From NCBI GenBank assembly GCA_016875645.1, contig VGPE01000150.1:1-6997 (forward strand): a DNA stretch of 6,997 nucleotides, given 5' to 3'. How positions within the stretch are numbered: position 1 is the stretch's first letter; the number at the start of each line of letters is the position of its first letter. Below are positions 1 to 5,969 of this stretch, piece after piece. The position numbers and the translations under genes are program-made. A model generated the notes under the pieces. That model was not told the DNA's origin. It worked only from the letters and a program-made list of their open reading frames with translations, and searched no databases. The DNA comes from Chloroflexota bacterium (GTDB lineage Bacteria; Chloroflexota; Limnocylindria; Limnocylindrales; CSP1-4).

Positions 1-184
1 CCTGGCGGAAGCGGGCGAGGAAGTCCGGGTCCCGGCCGTACTCGGAGCGAAGCAGCTTGACGCCGACGTCGCGGTTGAGCTGGAGGTCGCGGGCCCGGAA
101 GATGGTGGCCATGCCACCCTGGCCGAGGAGCCCGTCGAGGCGGTAGCGGCCCCCCAGGACCGATTCGATCTCCGTCAAGCCCAT
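1..184 (-). CDS. Serine/threonine protein kinase, PknB type, N-terminal part (runs off the left edge)
   Basis: Only about 61 N-terminal residues are in the window. They form the start of a eukaryotic-type kinase domain: a short lead, then G-RYRL, then the glycine-rich ATP loop LLGQGGMA (residues 19-26), then IFRARD and the VKLL strand whose Lys43 would be the ATP-anchoring lysine. The family usually has A-V-K at that strand; here it reads G-V-K. Known family members phosphorylate Ser/Thr of bacterial proteins and often carry a membrane segment and sensor domain C-terminal to the kinase, which cannot be seen here. The start was placed at ATG 184-182. A TTG two codons in (178-176) has GGAG of the preceding codons at a better spacing and could be the true start. 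Family assignment is firm; targets and full architecture are unknown. Confidence 0.88.
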   Translation of the reverse strand, partial: MGLTEIESVLGGRYRLDGLLGQGGMATIFRARDLQLNRDVGVKLLRSEYGRDPDFLARFRQ

Positions 185-264
185 CTCCGTTGCGCGGCCG
201 CCCGCCCGGCGGTCCTGCGACCCATGCTACCGCAGCACATCGGCCCGGCCTTGACCGCCCCGAG

Positions 265-278
265 CGGCTCCAGAGCCG
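265..278 (-). terminator. Possible weak hairpin just after galU
   Basis: Directly after the galU stop there is a perfect inverted repeat: CGGCT, loop of four, AGCCG. It has no T-tract on the galU sense strand, so it is at best a weak or Rho-assisted terminator. The rest of the 97-base gap between galU and the kinase gene (185-281) shows no convincing promoter. Confidence 0.2.
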
Positions 279-281
279 TGC

Positions 282-1160
282 TCACCGGCTGAGGTCGAGG
301 TCGCGCAGGTAGCCGCGGAACTCCGGGCCGAGGTCGGGGCGGGCGAGCGCCAGCTCCACCGAGGCCTTGAGCCAACCCATCCTCGTGCCCGAGTCGTAGC
401 GGATCCCCTCGAACTCGTAGCCGTAGACCTCCTGCTCGTCCATCAGCGCGCTGATCGCGTCGGTGAGCTGGATCTCGCCGCCGGCCCCACGGGGCGTCTG
501 CTCGAGCTTGTCGAAGATGCGCGAAGTGAGGACGTAGCGCCCGATGATCGCGAAGTTGGACGGCGCCTCTTCCGGCTCCGGCTTCTCCACCAGGCCCGAC
601 ACGCGGTGCAGCCGGTCATTGTCGGGGTGCTGCGTGTCGGTCGCGATGACGCCGTAGCGGCGGGTTTCCTCGTGGGGCACTTCCATGACCGCCACGATCG
701 AGCCGTGGACTCGGTCGTAGGCGCGGATCAGCTGGCCGATACAGGGTTGGTCGGCCACGACGACGTCGTCGGAGAGGATCACCGCGAATGGCTCGTGACC
801 CACGAGCTCCTTGGCCATCAGGACGGCGTGGCCCAGGCCCAGTTGCTCCTTCTGGCGGACGTACGCGACCTGGGCGAGATCCGAGATGTGCCGGATCTGG
901 CGGAGCATCTCGATGTCGCCGCGTTCCTCGAGCAGGTGCTCCAGTTCGTAGGAGAGGTCGAAGTGGTCCTCGATCGCCCGTTTCTGGCTGCTGGTGACGA
1001 TGATGACCTGCTCGATGCCCGCGGCAACCGCTTCCTCGACCGCGTACTGGATGATCGGCTTGTCCACCAGGGGCAGCATTTCCTTGGGTTGCGCCTTGGT
1101 GGCCGGCAGGAAGCGCGTTCCCCATCCCGCGGCGGGGAAGACGGCTTTTCGGACGCGCAT
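282..1160 (-). CDS. galU: UTP--glucose-1-phosphate uridylyltransferase (UDP-glucose pyrophosphorylase)
   Basis: Makes UDP-glucose and pyrophosphate from UTP and glucose-1-phosphate in the cytosol, feeding cell-envelope glycans, exopolysaccharide and galactose metabolism. The 292-residue product has the usual bacterial GalU length. The nucleotidyltransferase signature AGWGTRFLPATK (11-22) runs on into Q-P-K-E-M-L-P, the classic GalU N-terminus. Further marks are EQLGLGHAV (105-113), the metal-binding region LSDD (129-132), GLVEKP (189-194), and GGEIQLTDA (227-235) near the sugar site. The ATG at 1160 follows a GAGGT 3 bases upstream, which is short but usable. It is separated by 129 bases from the upstream transporter gene, with its own candidate -10 element, so it is probably a separate transcription unit. 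The close RmlA-type thymidylyltransferases are less likely given the exact GalU signature. Confidence 0.97.
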   Translation of the reverse strand: MRVRKAVFPAAGWGTRFLPATKAQPKEMLPLVDKPIIQYAVEEAVAAGIEQVIIVTSSQKRAIEDHFDLSYELEHLLEERGDIEMLRQIRHISDLAQVAYVRQKEQLGLGHAVLMAKELVGHEPFAVILSDDVVVADQPCIGQLIRAYDRVHGSIVAVMEVPHEETRRYGVIATDTQHPDNDRLHRVSGLVEKPEPEEAPSNFAIIGRYVLTSRIFDKLEQTPRGAGGEIQLTDAISALMDEQEVYGYEFEGIRYDSGTRMGWLKASVELALARPDLGPEFRGYLRDLDLSR

Positions 1161-1204
1161 GGGACCTCAGCCGAGTCGGGTGGATCGCGCAACAGCGCCG
1201 GCCG

Positions 1205-1210
1205 AGTATA
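1205..1210 (-). promoter_or_regulatory. Candidate -10 element of the galU promoter (TATACT)
   Basis: TATACT on the minus strand, one base off the sigma-70-type consensus, stands out in this GC-rich gap. It lies about 45 bases before the galU ATG. No recognisable -35 hexamer sits 16-19 bases upstream; that position is GC-rich and abuts a dyad (1232-1255). This fits a promoter needing an activator or an alternative sigma factor. Predicted from sequence only. Confidence 0.5.
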
Positions 1211-1214
1211 CCCG

Positions 1215-1228
1215 CGGGGTTCGCCCCG
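1215..1228. repeat. Short inverted repeat CGGGG-TTCG-CCCCG
   Basis: A perfect 5-base inverted repeat around a TTCG loop (CGAA when read on the minus strand), in the spacer immediately upstream of the TATACT element. As RNA it would make a small stable tetraloop hairpin at the 3' end of the transporter transcript. As DNA it sits between the -10 element and the larger dyad. Either role is inference, and GC-rich DNA gives such short stems by chance. Confidence 0.4.
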
Positions 1229-1231
1229 GCC

Positions 1232-1255
1232 CATCAGCACCGGCCGGTCCTGATG
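1232..1255. repeat. 24-base dyad between the transporter gene and galU (operator or terminator stem)
   Basis: The half-site CATCAGCACCGG is followed by its reverse complement with one mismatch (11 of 12 positions pair), centred between 1243 and 1244. It contains the perfect palindrome ACCGGCCGGT. It begins 34 bases past the transporter stop and overlaps the -35 zone of the putative galU promoter. Two readings are possible: a binding site for a dimeric regulator of galU, or the stem of an intrinsic terminator for the operon. There is no U-tract after it, which favours the operator reading slightly. Confidence 0.55.
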
Positions 1256-1289
1256 ACGCTGCCCCATCGGAGTCCGGGCCCCACCGCCC

Positions 1290-2318
1290 TCACTCGGCCC
1301 GTGATCGATCGGGAACTCGGCGAAGGGCATGCGGCTCGGCCACCACCGGCTCCGGGACCGACTCGATCGGGGCCGGGTCGTCGCTCGCACGCTGGATCAG
1401 CACCGCTGCACCCAGGACGAGCGCGCCGCCCAACAACTGGACCGGGCTCAGCAGCTCGCCCAGGATGATGGCTGCTGCAGCCACGCCCACGATGGGCTCC
1501 ACGAGCCCCAGGATCCCCGACCGGACGCGGCTGATGAGGCGCATACCCATCGTGAAGATCACGGCTGCCCCGGCTCCGCTGAGCAACCCGGTGAAGACCA
1601 CCAGCGCAAGGCCGTCGATGCGCTGCAGGGGATACCGCAGCGCGGCGTCCTGGCCCGCGACGATGGCCAGCGTGCCGACTGCCGCCACGGTCCACGCGAG
1701 GGACAGCCCCATCGCCTGCTCGGCGGGAACCGAGGCACAGGCTCGACCCGCACCAACCCACACGGCGGCCGACAACGAGGCGACCGCCGCCAACGCAAGC
1801 CCGAGCGGATCGAGCTGGATGTCAACCGCGGGGCCACCCTGCGCGGAAACGACCAGCGACAGGCCGCCAAGTGCCAGCGCGAGCGCCACCACCTTGGCCA
1901 CGCTCAGTGACTCGGTGCCCGTTACTCGCCCGTACAGGGCCAGCAGGACCGGATACGTGTAGAAGGTCAGCAGCGCGATCGCGATGGGGATTCGGTCGAA
2001 CGCGACGAAGAGCGACGTGTTGAGCACGATGTTGGCGCCGGCGAACACCACGAGCGCGATGCGCTCCCGGCGCGGCAACGAGGCGATCACGACGCGATAG
2101 CCGGGCCGGCGCCGGCGCCACAGCACCAGCAGCCAGAGGGCCGCGCCCGCGATGATGCCGCGCCAGACCACGAACGCGAATGGCGTCATCCCGGCTTCGT
2201 AGAGCAGGCGCGCAAGCGGCCCGAGGACGCCCGAGAGCGTCGCGCCCAGGACGACAAGGACCGAGCCGAGCAGCCGGGGATCGCGGCTCCGGGCACGGCC
2301 GGGCGCGGCCGGGCGCAT
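1290..2318 (-). CDS. EamA/DMT-superfamily transporter (RhaT/RarD-like), ten predicted membrane segments
   Basis: Integral membrane carrier of the drug/metabolite transporter superfamily; members exchange or export amino acids, sugars and other small metabolites. The 342-residue product shows about ten hydrophobic segments at roughly 16-37, 45-67, 86-106, 110-129, 138-158, 169-190, 203-222, 235-257, 266-288 and 292-309. These form two EamA repeats (about 17-157 and 170-308). The second repeat carries the typical EPIVGVAAAAIILGE signature (274-288). A basic N-terminus (Arg-rich, 1-15) and a polar tail after 310 make it slightly longer than the usual ~300 residues. It is the last gene of the five-gene operon, 25 bases after the aminotransferase, suggesting it carries the pathway's substrate or product. 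ATG 2318 lacks a nearby ribosome site. An in-frame CTG at 2336 has GAGG 5 bases upstream and could be an alternative start. Substrate unknown. Confidence 0.9.
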   Translation of the reverse strand: MRPAAPGRARSRDPRLLGSVLVVLGATLSGVLGPLARLLYEAGMTPFAFVVWRGIIAGAALWLLVLWRRRRPGYRVVIASLPRRERIALVVFAGANIVLNTSLFVAFDRIPIAIALLTFYTYPVLLALYGRVTGTESLSVAKVVALALALGGLSLVVSAQGGPAVDIQLDPLGLALAAVASLSAAVWVGAGRACASVPAEQAMGLSLAWTVAAVGTLAIVAGQDAALRYPLQRIDGLALVVFTGLLSGAGAAVIFTMGMRLISRVRSGILGLVEPIVGVAAAAIILGELLSPVQLLGGALVLGAAVLIQRASDDPAPIESVPEPVVAEPHALRRVPDRSRAE

Positions 2319-2343
2319 CGATGGCGCGGGGGTCAGGCGCGCC

Positions 2344-3708
2344 TCAACGGGCGACGGCGCGAACGGCGGCGATCGCGAGGTCTGCGATCTCGTCGATCTC
2401 CGACTCGGTGCAGACCAGCGGCGGCCCGAGGGCGACAAAGTCGAGCCCGCCGCGGACCACCAGCCCGCGTTCGCGGGCTGACTTCGACACGGCCGGTCCG
2501 AGCGGGGGGCTGCCCGCACCGAGGCCATCGAGGGCGATCCCCCGCAACATGCCCAGCCCCCGGATCCCGGTGACGGCCGGCACGTCGGACAGGCCCGCGC
2601 GGAGCCGTGCGGCGAGGCGCTCGCCCATTCGATGGCTGTGCTCCACGAGCCGGTCGTCGACGAGGTACTCGATCGCCTTGAGGCCAACGGCGCCGGCCAC
2701 CGGGTTGTTGCCATAGGTGTGGCCGTCACGGAACTCGCGGTTCTCGCCCTCGCGGCCCCAGAAGCTGCGCGCGACGTGCTCCTGGACCAGCAGGCCCGCG
2801 AGCGCCGCGTAGCCCCCGCTGACGCCCTTGCCGAAACAGAGGATGTCGGGATATGTGCCGAAGTGCTCCGCGGCAAAGAGCCGCCCCGTCCGCCCGAAGC
2901 CCGTGATGATCTCGTCGTACACCAGCAGGATGTCGTGCCGGCGCAGGATGTCGTGCAGCCGCCGCAGGTAGCCCTCGGGCGGAACTCGCACCCCGGCCGA
3001 GAGCATGATCGGCTCCGTGATGAAGGCCGCGATCGTGTCGGGATCCTCCAGCTCAACCGCCTCCTCGATCAACTCGAGGGCGGCATCGCAGGCGGCGGCC
3101 TCCGAGAGGCCGAGCCGGCGCTGCAGCACGAACGGCGGGTTGACGTGGATGAAGCCCGCGGCGAACGGCTCGAACTCGGAGCGCCACGCGACCCCGCCCG
3201 AGGCGGCAAGGGAATGGCCGGTTGCGCCGTGGTAGCTGCGGTAGTGCGAGAAGACCTTGAACCGCCGGCCGCGGCCCTCGAGGTGGTGCCACTGGCGGGC
3301 CATCTTGAGCGCCGACTCGGTGGCCTCGGAGCCGCCGGCCGTGAACTTGGCGACGGCGTAGCCGCCGGGCGCCACTTCGAGCAGCCGGTCCGCCAGCTTC
3401 AGGATCGGGACATTGGCCGCGTAGAGCGGCATGCCGAACGCGAGTGTCTTCGCCTGGGCGGCAGCGGCGCCGGCGAGGCGCTCGTTGGCGTGGCCGTAGC
3501 TGGAGGTGAACACGCCCGACAGGCCGTCGATGTACCAGCGGCCGGATGCGTCCCGGACGCGGATCCCCTTGCCCTCGACCAGGACGAACGGGTCGTCCGA
3601 GAACGACGCCATCGGCACCATGTCCACGAGCAGGTTGCGGCTGAGCTCGCGCAGCTCGTCTGGCGTGGGAGTTCCCTCGGGCAGGTTCATGTCGGTGTTC
3701 TCGCTCAT
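2344..3708 (-). CDS. Class III PLP-dependent aminotransferase (omega-amino acid / amine:pyruvate type)
   Basis: Transfers an amino group, usually from an omega-amino acid or amine to pyruvate or another 2-oxo acid, using pyridoxal phosphate. The 454-residue length is typical of fold-type I class III enzymes. Visible motifs: GGSEATESA (125-133, cofactor phosphate cup), HYRSYHG (155-161, ring stacking), the class III signature around YDEIITGFGRTG (264-275) with Asp265 for the ring nitrogen, Lys294 in CFGKGVSGGY as the Schiff-base lysine, and GHTYGNNP (329-336) with Thr331 for the phosphate. All catalytic positions are intact. The ATG at 3708 overlaps the M20 stop by 4 bases (ATGA) and has only a weak ribosome site (GACGAGA), so translation is probably coupled to the upstream gene. 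An ATG six codons downstream (3690) is a less likely start. It resembles beta-alanine-, taurine- or putrescine-type enzymes; the exact substrate cannot be read from sequence. Confidence 0.94.
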   Translation of the reverse strand: MSENTDMNLPEGTPTPDELRELSRNLLVDMVPMASFSDDPFVLVEGKGIRVRDASGRWYIDGLSGVFTSSYGHANERLAGAAAAQAKTLAFGMPLYAANVPILKLADRLLEVAPGGYAVAKFTAGGSEATESALKMARQWHHLEGRGRRFKVFSHYRSYHGATGHSLAASGGVAWRSEFEPFAAGFIHVNPPFVLQRRLGLSEAAACDAALELIEEAVELEDPDTIAAFITEPIMLSAGVRVPPEGYLRRLHDILRRHDILLVYDEIITGFGRTGRLFAAEHFGTYPDILCFGKGVSGGYAALAGLLVQEHVARSFWGREGENREFRDGHTYGNNPVAGAVGLKAIEYLVDDRLVEHSHRMGERLAARLRAGLSDVPAVTGIRGLGMLRGIALDGLGAGSPPLGPAVSKSARERGLVVRGGLDFVALGPPLVCTESEIDEIADLAIAAVRAVAR

Positions 3709-4910
3709 GCAGGTGTCTCGTCGAGGGCAGGCGCGTCGATCTCCTCGCGGTCGTCGAGGAAGTAGGCCGTCGCCAGGGCATAGGCGCCGGCCACGCGTGC
3801 CAGCTCGGGCACGAACAGCTGCTCGTCGTCGGAGTGGGCGGACGCGTACGCCATGCCGTAGTAGGTCGCGTCGATCCCGGCTTCGTGCACGAAGTCCGAC
3901 GCGTTGCCGACCGCCCGGCTGGCGCGCACCCGCATGGCCTGGCCGGTCAGGTCGTGGTGGGCCAGGCGCAGCGCCCGGGCCACCCGCGAGTCGGGTGAAA
4001 CCTCGTAGGCCTCGGTGAAGCCGTGGATCTGAGGCTCGATGATGGCGCCCGTTTCGGCGGCAACCTGGGCGGCGATCGTTTCGAGCTCCTCCTTCACCTG
4101 GCCCAGGTGGTAGCCGGCGAGGTGGCGCCGGGTGCCCTTGAGGTGGGCCGTGATGGGCACGCGGTTGTAGTAGTCGCCTGACGTGAACTCGCCGATGAAC
4201 AGCGTGCCCGGCGGGTCCCCGCGCCCTGCCGCGAGGTCGTCCGCGAGCCGGTACAGGCGCGCCACGAGCGCCATGCCGGCCCGGATCGGGTTGACCGTGC
4301 CCGCGGCCGCGTTGGTCTCGTGGAGCGAATCGCCCTGGCGGCGCACGATCATGTCCCAGAACGTCAGGCCGCGGCCGCTCGTGATCAGCTCGCCGCCGCT
4401 CCCGAGCTCTCCGGTGATGACCGCGTCGCCGTGGATACCGCGAGCGATCATGCGGTGGAGCGGAACGTTGCCGCCGGTCTCGTGGAGGCCGTGCCAGGTG
4501 ATGAGGATGCTGCCGCGGTCGGGCAGCCCCTCGGCCCTGAGCAGCTTGACGGCCTCGACCATCGCGGCGATGGCGCCCTTCATGTCGGACGCGCCGCGAG
4601 CGTGGATCACGTCGCCCTCGCGGCGGACCGGGCCCTGCGGCGTGGCGATCGCGTCCATGTGGCCGTGCCACTGCATGGTGGGGCCGGGCCGCCTGCCCGG
4701 AATCCGGGCGATCACGCTGGGCGAGCCCGCGAACTCCTCGTCGAGGACGACGTCTGCCACGCCGGCGTCGCGCAGCGCCTGCGCCGCCAGCTCGGCCATG
4801 GGCCGCTCCTGGCCGGGCGGCGTCCAGAGCTCCACCATTCGCGTGGCCAGCGCGGCAATGGGCTCGGGGTCCAGCGCCCTGGCTCGAGCGCGCAGGGATT
4901 CGAGGCTCAT
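3705..4910 (-). CDS. M20-family metallo-amidohydrolase/peptidase (ArgE/DapE/carboxypeptidase G2 relatives)
   Basis: Family members use two metal ions, usually zinc, to hydrolyse an amide or peptide bond next to a carboxylate, for example N-acyl amino acids. The 401-residue product has the expected order. WHGHMDAI (81-88) holds ligand His84 and Asp86. GASDMKG (106-112) holds bridging Asp109. LHETGG (142-147) holds Glu144. GELGSG (167-172) holds ligand Glu168. AHSDDE (358-363) holds the last ligand His359. The lid/dimer domain lies between, with His197 and VNPI (206-209) as in dimeric members. Oddity: families normally have D-E-E where L-H-E stands here, so His143 occupies the usual general-base Glu position. 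ATG 4910 lies 5 bases after a strong GGAGGT and overlaps the dehydrogenase stop by 4 bases. The end overlaps the aminotransferase start, implying a shared pathway: deacylation, then transamination. It is cytosolic, with no signal peptide seen. Confidence 0.92.
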   Translation of the reverse strand: MSLESLRARARALDPEPIAALATRMVELWTPPGQERPMAELAAQALRDAGVADVVLDEEFAGSPSVIARIPGRRPGPTMQWHGHMDAIATPQGPVRREGDVIHARGASDMKGAIAAMVEAVKLLRAEGLPDRGSILITWHGLHETGGNVPLHRMIARGIHGDAVITGELGSGGELITSGRGLTFWDMIVRRQGDSLHETNAAAGTVNPIRAGMALVARLYRLADDLAAGRGDPPGTLFIGEFTSGDYYNRVPITAHLKGTRRHLAGYHLGQVKEELETIAAQVAAETGAIIEPQIHGFTEAYEVSPDSRVARALRLAHHDLTGQAMRVRASRAVGNASDFVHEAGIDATYYGMAYASAHSDDEQLFVPELARVAGAYALATAYFLDDREEIDAPALDETPA

Positions 4911-5905
4911 GCGGCACCTCCCCCACCGGGCGTGGCTCGAGCGGACGGGTTGATCAGGTTCCGCGGGCGTTCGCCGCGGATGTAGCGCAGCGCCTCCTGC
5001 GCAGCCTTAATGCCCAGCTCCCGTCGAGCGTCCTGCGAGTACCACGCGACGTGGGGCGTCACGATCACGTTGCGCCTGTGGAGGAGCGGCGCCGCAAGGT
5101 CCGGTGTCGGCTCGCCTTCCAGGACGTCCAGGCCCGCTGCGCGCACTCTGCCGGATGCGAGCGCCGCATCGAGGGCGGCGAGGTCCAGCAGGCCGCCGCG
5201 GCTCGCGTTCACGATCACGACGCCGTCCTTCATCCTCGCGAAGGACTCCGCGCCCAGGATGTGGCGCGTGACGGGTGTCAGCGGCGTATGGACGCTGACG
5301 ATGTCGCTGCGAGCGAACAGTTCGTCGAGCGTGACCCGTTCCGCGCCAACCGCGGCGAACCGCTCGTCGGGCACGCCTGGGTCGACCGCGATGACCTTGA
5401 GACCGAAGCCCCCGGCGCGGCGGGCGACGGCGGTGCCGATCCGGCCGAGGCCGATGAGACCGAGCGTCTGGCCCGCCAGCCGCCCGACGGGCTGGTAATC
5501 CAGCGACGCCCAGCGACCCTCCTGTTGCCAGCTGGCCTCGAAATGGCGCACCTGCCGCGCCGCGGCGAGGAGCAGGAGCATGGTGTGGTCGGCAACTTCC
5601 TCGACGCAGTAGTCGGGCACGTTGGCAACCCAGATCCCGCGCTCGGTGGCGACGTCCACGTCGATGACGTCCACACCGATACCGCATCGGATCATCAGCC
5701 CCACGCTGTCGGGCAATTTCTCGATGGCCGGCCGCCGCCAGTGCATGAGCCCGACCAGGAGCACCTTTGCGTCGCCGACGCGGTCGGCCGCATCCGGCCC
5801 CAGGAGTCCGTCGGGAAGGACCTCGATCTGCTCGCCGGCAGCGGTGATCGTCTCGATCCCGGGCCGCAGCAGATCGCCCGAGTCGGTCGCTACGACATTC
5901 GCCAC
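4907..5905 (-). CDS. D-isomer-specific 2-hydroxyacid dehydrogenase, CtBP-like
   Basis: NAD(P)-dependent interconversion of a 2-oxo acid and a D-2-hydroxy acid. The 332-residue protein has the split catalytic domain plus a Rossmann domain: GLGRIG (152-157) with Asp175 after the second strand (an acidic residue there favours NAD), catalytic Arg236 in NASRGG, Glu265 in LEGEP, and His285 in TPHVAWY. The stretch VPDYCVEEVADHT (96-108) and the PHVAWYS ending match the CtBP-like subgroup rather than SerA, which would also be much longer with regulatory domains. Start choice: GTG at 5905-5903 has AGGAGG 9 bases upstream and begins right at the first beta strand. A more upstream ATG (6013) would run into the preceding gene and add a low-complexity Pro/Arg lead. 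The end overlaps the M20 gene, with that gene's ribosome site inside its last codons. Substrate unknown; glyoxylate/hydroxypyruvate-like or a pathway-specific oxo acid are possible. Confidence 0.93.
   Translation of the reverse strand: MANVVATDSGDLLRPGIETITAAGEQIEVLPDGLLGPDAADRVGDAKVLLVGLMHWRRPAIEKLPDSVGLMIRCGIGVDVIDVDVATERGIWVANVPDYCVEEVADHTMLLLLAAARQVRHFEASWQQEGRWASLDYQPVGRLAGQTLGLIGLGRIGTAVARRAGGFGLKVIAVDPGVPDERFAAVGAERVTLDELFARSDIVSVHTPLTPVTRHILGAESFARMKDGVVIVNASRGGLLDLAALDAALASGRVRAAGLDVLEGEPTPDLAAPLLHRRNVIVTPHVAWYSQDARRELGIKAAQEALRYIRGERPRNLINPSARATPGGGGAA
4916..4921 (-). promoter_or_regulatory. Strong Shine-Dalgarno site GGAGGT of the M20 gene
   Basis: GGAGGT on the minus strand, 5 bases before ATG 4910 and inside the Gly-rich last codons of the dehydrogenase gene. 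It confirms the M20 start and shows that the overlapping gene has its own ribosome site in addition to coupling. Confidence 0.85.
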
Positions 5906-5914
5906 GCGCAAACG

Positions 5915-5920
5915 CCTCCT
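5915..5920 (-). promoter_or_regulatory. Shine-Dalgarno site AGGAGG that fixes the dehydrogenase start at GTG
   Basis: A perfect AGGAGG on the minus strand, 9 bases ahead of GTG 5905-5903 and only 3 ahead of an in-frame TTG (5911-5909). The spacing favours the GTG and argues against the longer reading frame that begins at 6013. Confidence 0.8.
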
Positions 5921-5940
5921 GGTGGTGACCGGCAGTGAGC

Positions 5941-5955
5941 GTCCGGGGGCCGGAC
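5941..5955. repeat. Perfect 6-base hairpin between the isomerase and dehydrogenase genes
   Basis: GTCCGG, three bases, CCGGAC: a perfect inverted repeat in the only sizeable gap within the operon (64 bases, 5906-5969). As RNA it would form a short GC stem after the isomerase stop and about 20 bases before the dehydrogenase ribosome site. It could tune relative expression or protect an upstream mRNA end. It has no T-tract, so it is not a standard terminator. Role is inference. Confidence 0.4.
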
Positions 5956-5969
5956 CGGGGGATCGAATT

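Noticed and set aside
994..1962. Plus-strand open frame (322 codons) across galU, the intergenic gap and the transporter
   Set aside because: It spans two real genes and a promoter-like gap, is rich in Ser/Pro/Ala/Thr without motifs, and stays open only because of high GC.
2291..2316. Imperfect tandem GGGCGCGGCC-like repeat at the transporter N-terminus
   Set aside because: Under three short GC-rich units inside the Arg/Ala/Pro N-terminal codons; best explained by base composition rather than a functional repeat.
2632..3765. Long plus-strand open frame (377 codons) opposite the aminotransferase
   Set aside because: It is the antisense of a gene with all catalytic motifs intact. Its Asp/Glu/Arg/Val-rich composition is what GC-rich codon bias yields on the opposite strand, and it shows no family motif.
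2344..4926. Single 860-codon minus frame suggesting an M20-aminotransferase fusion
   Set aside because: Its N-terminal part is out-of-frame M20 DNA with Arg/Pro/Gly-rich nonsense. The true M20 frame is different and ends in an ATGA overlap with the aminotransferase start.
5051..5938. Plus-strand open frame (295 codons) opposite the dehydrogenase
   Set aside because: Same antisense effect; no recognisable domain, and the minus-strand frame is a clear 2-hydroxyacid dehydrogenase.
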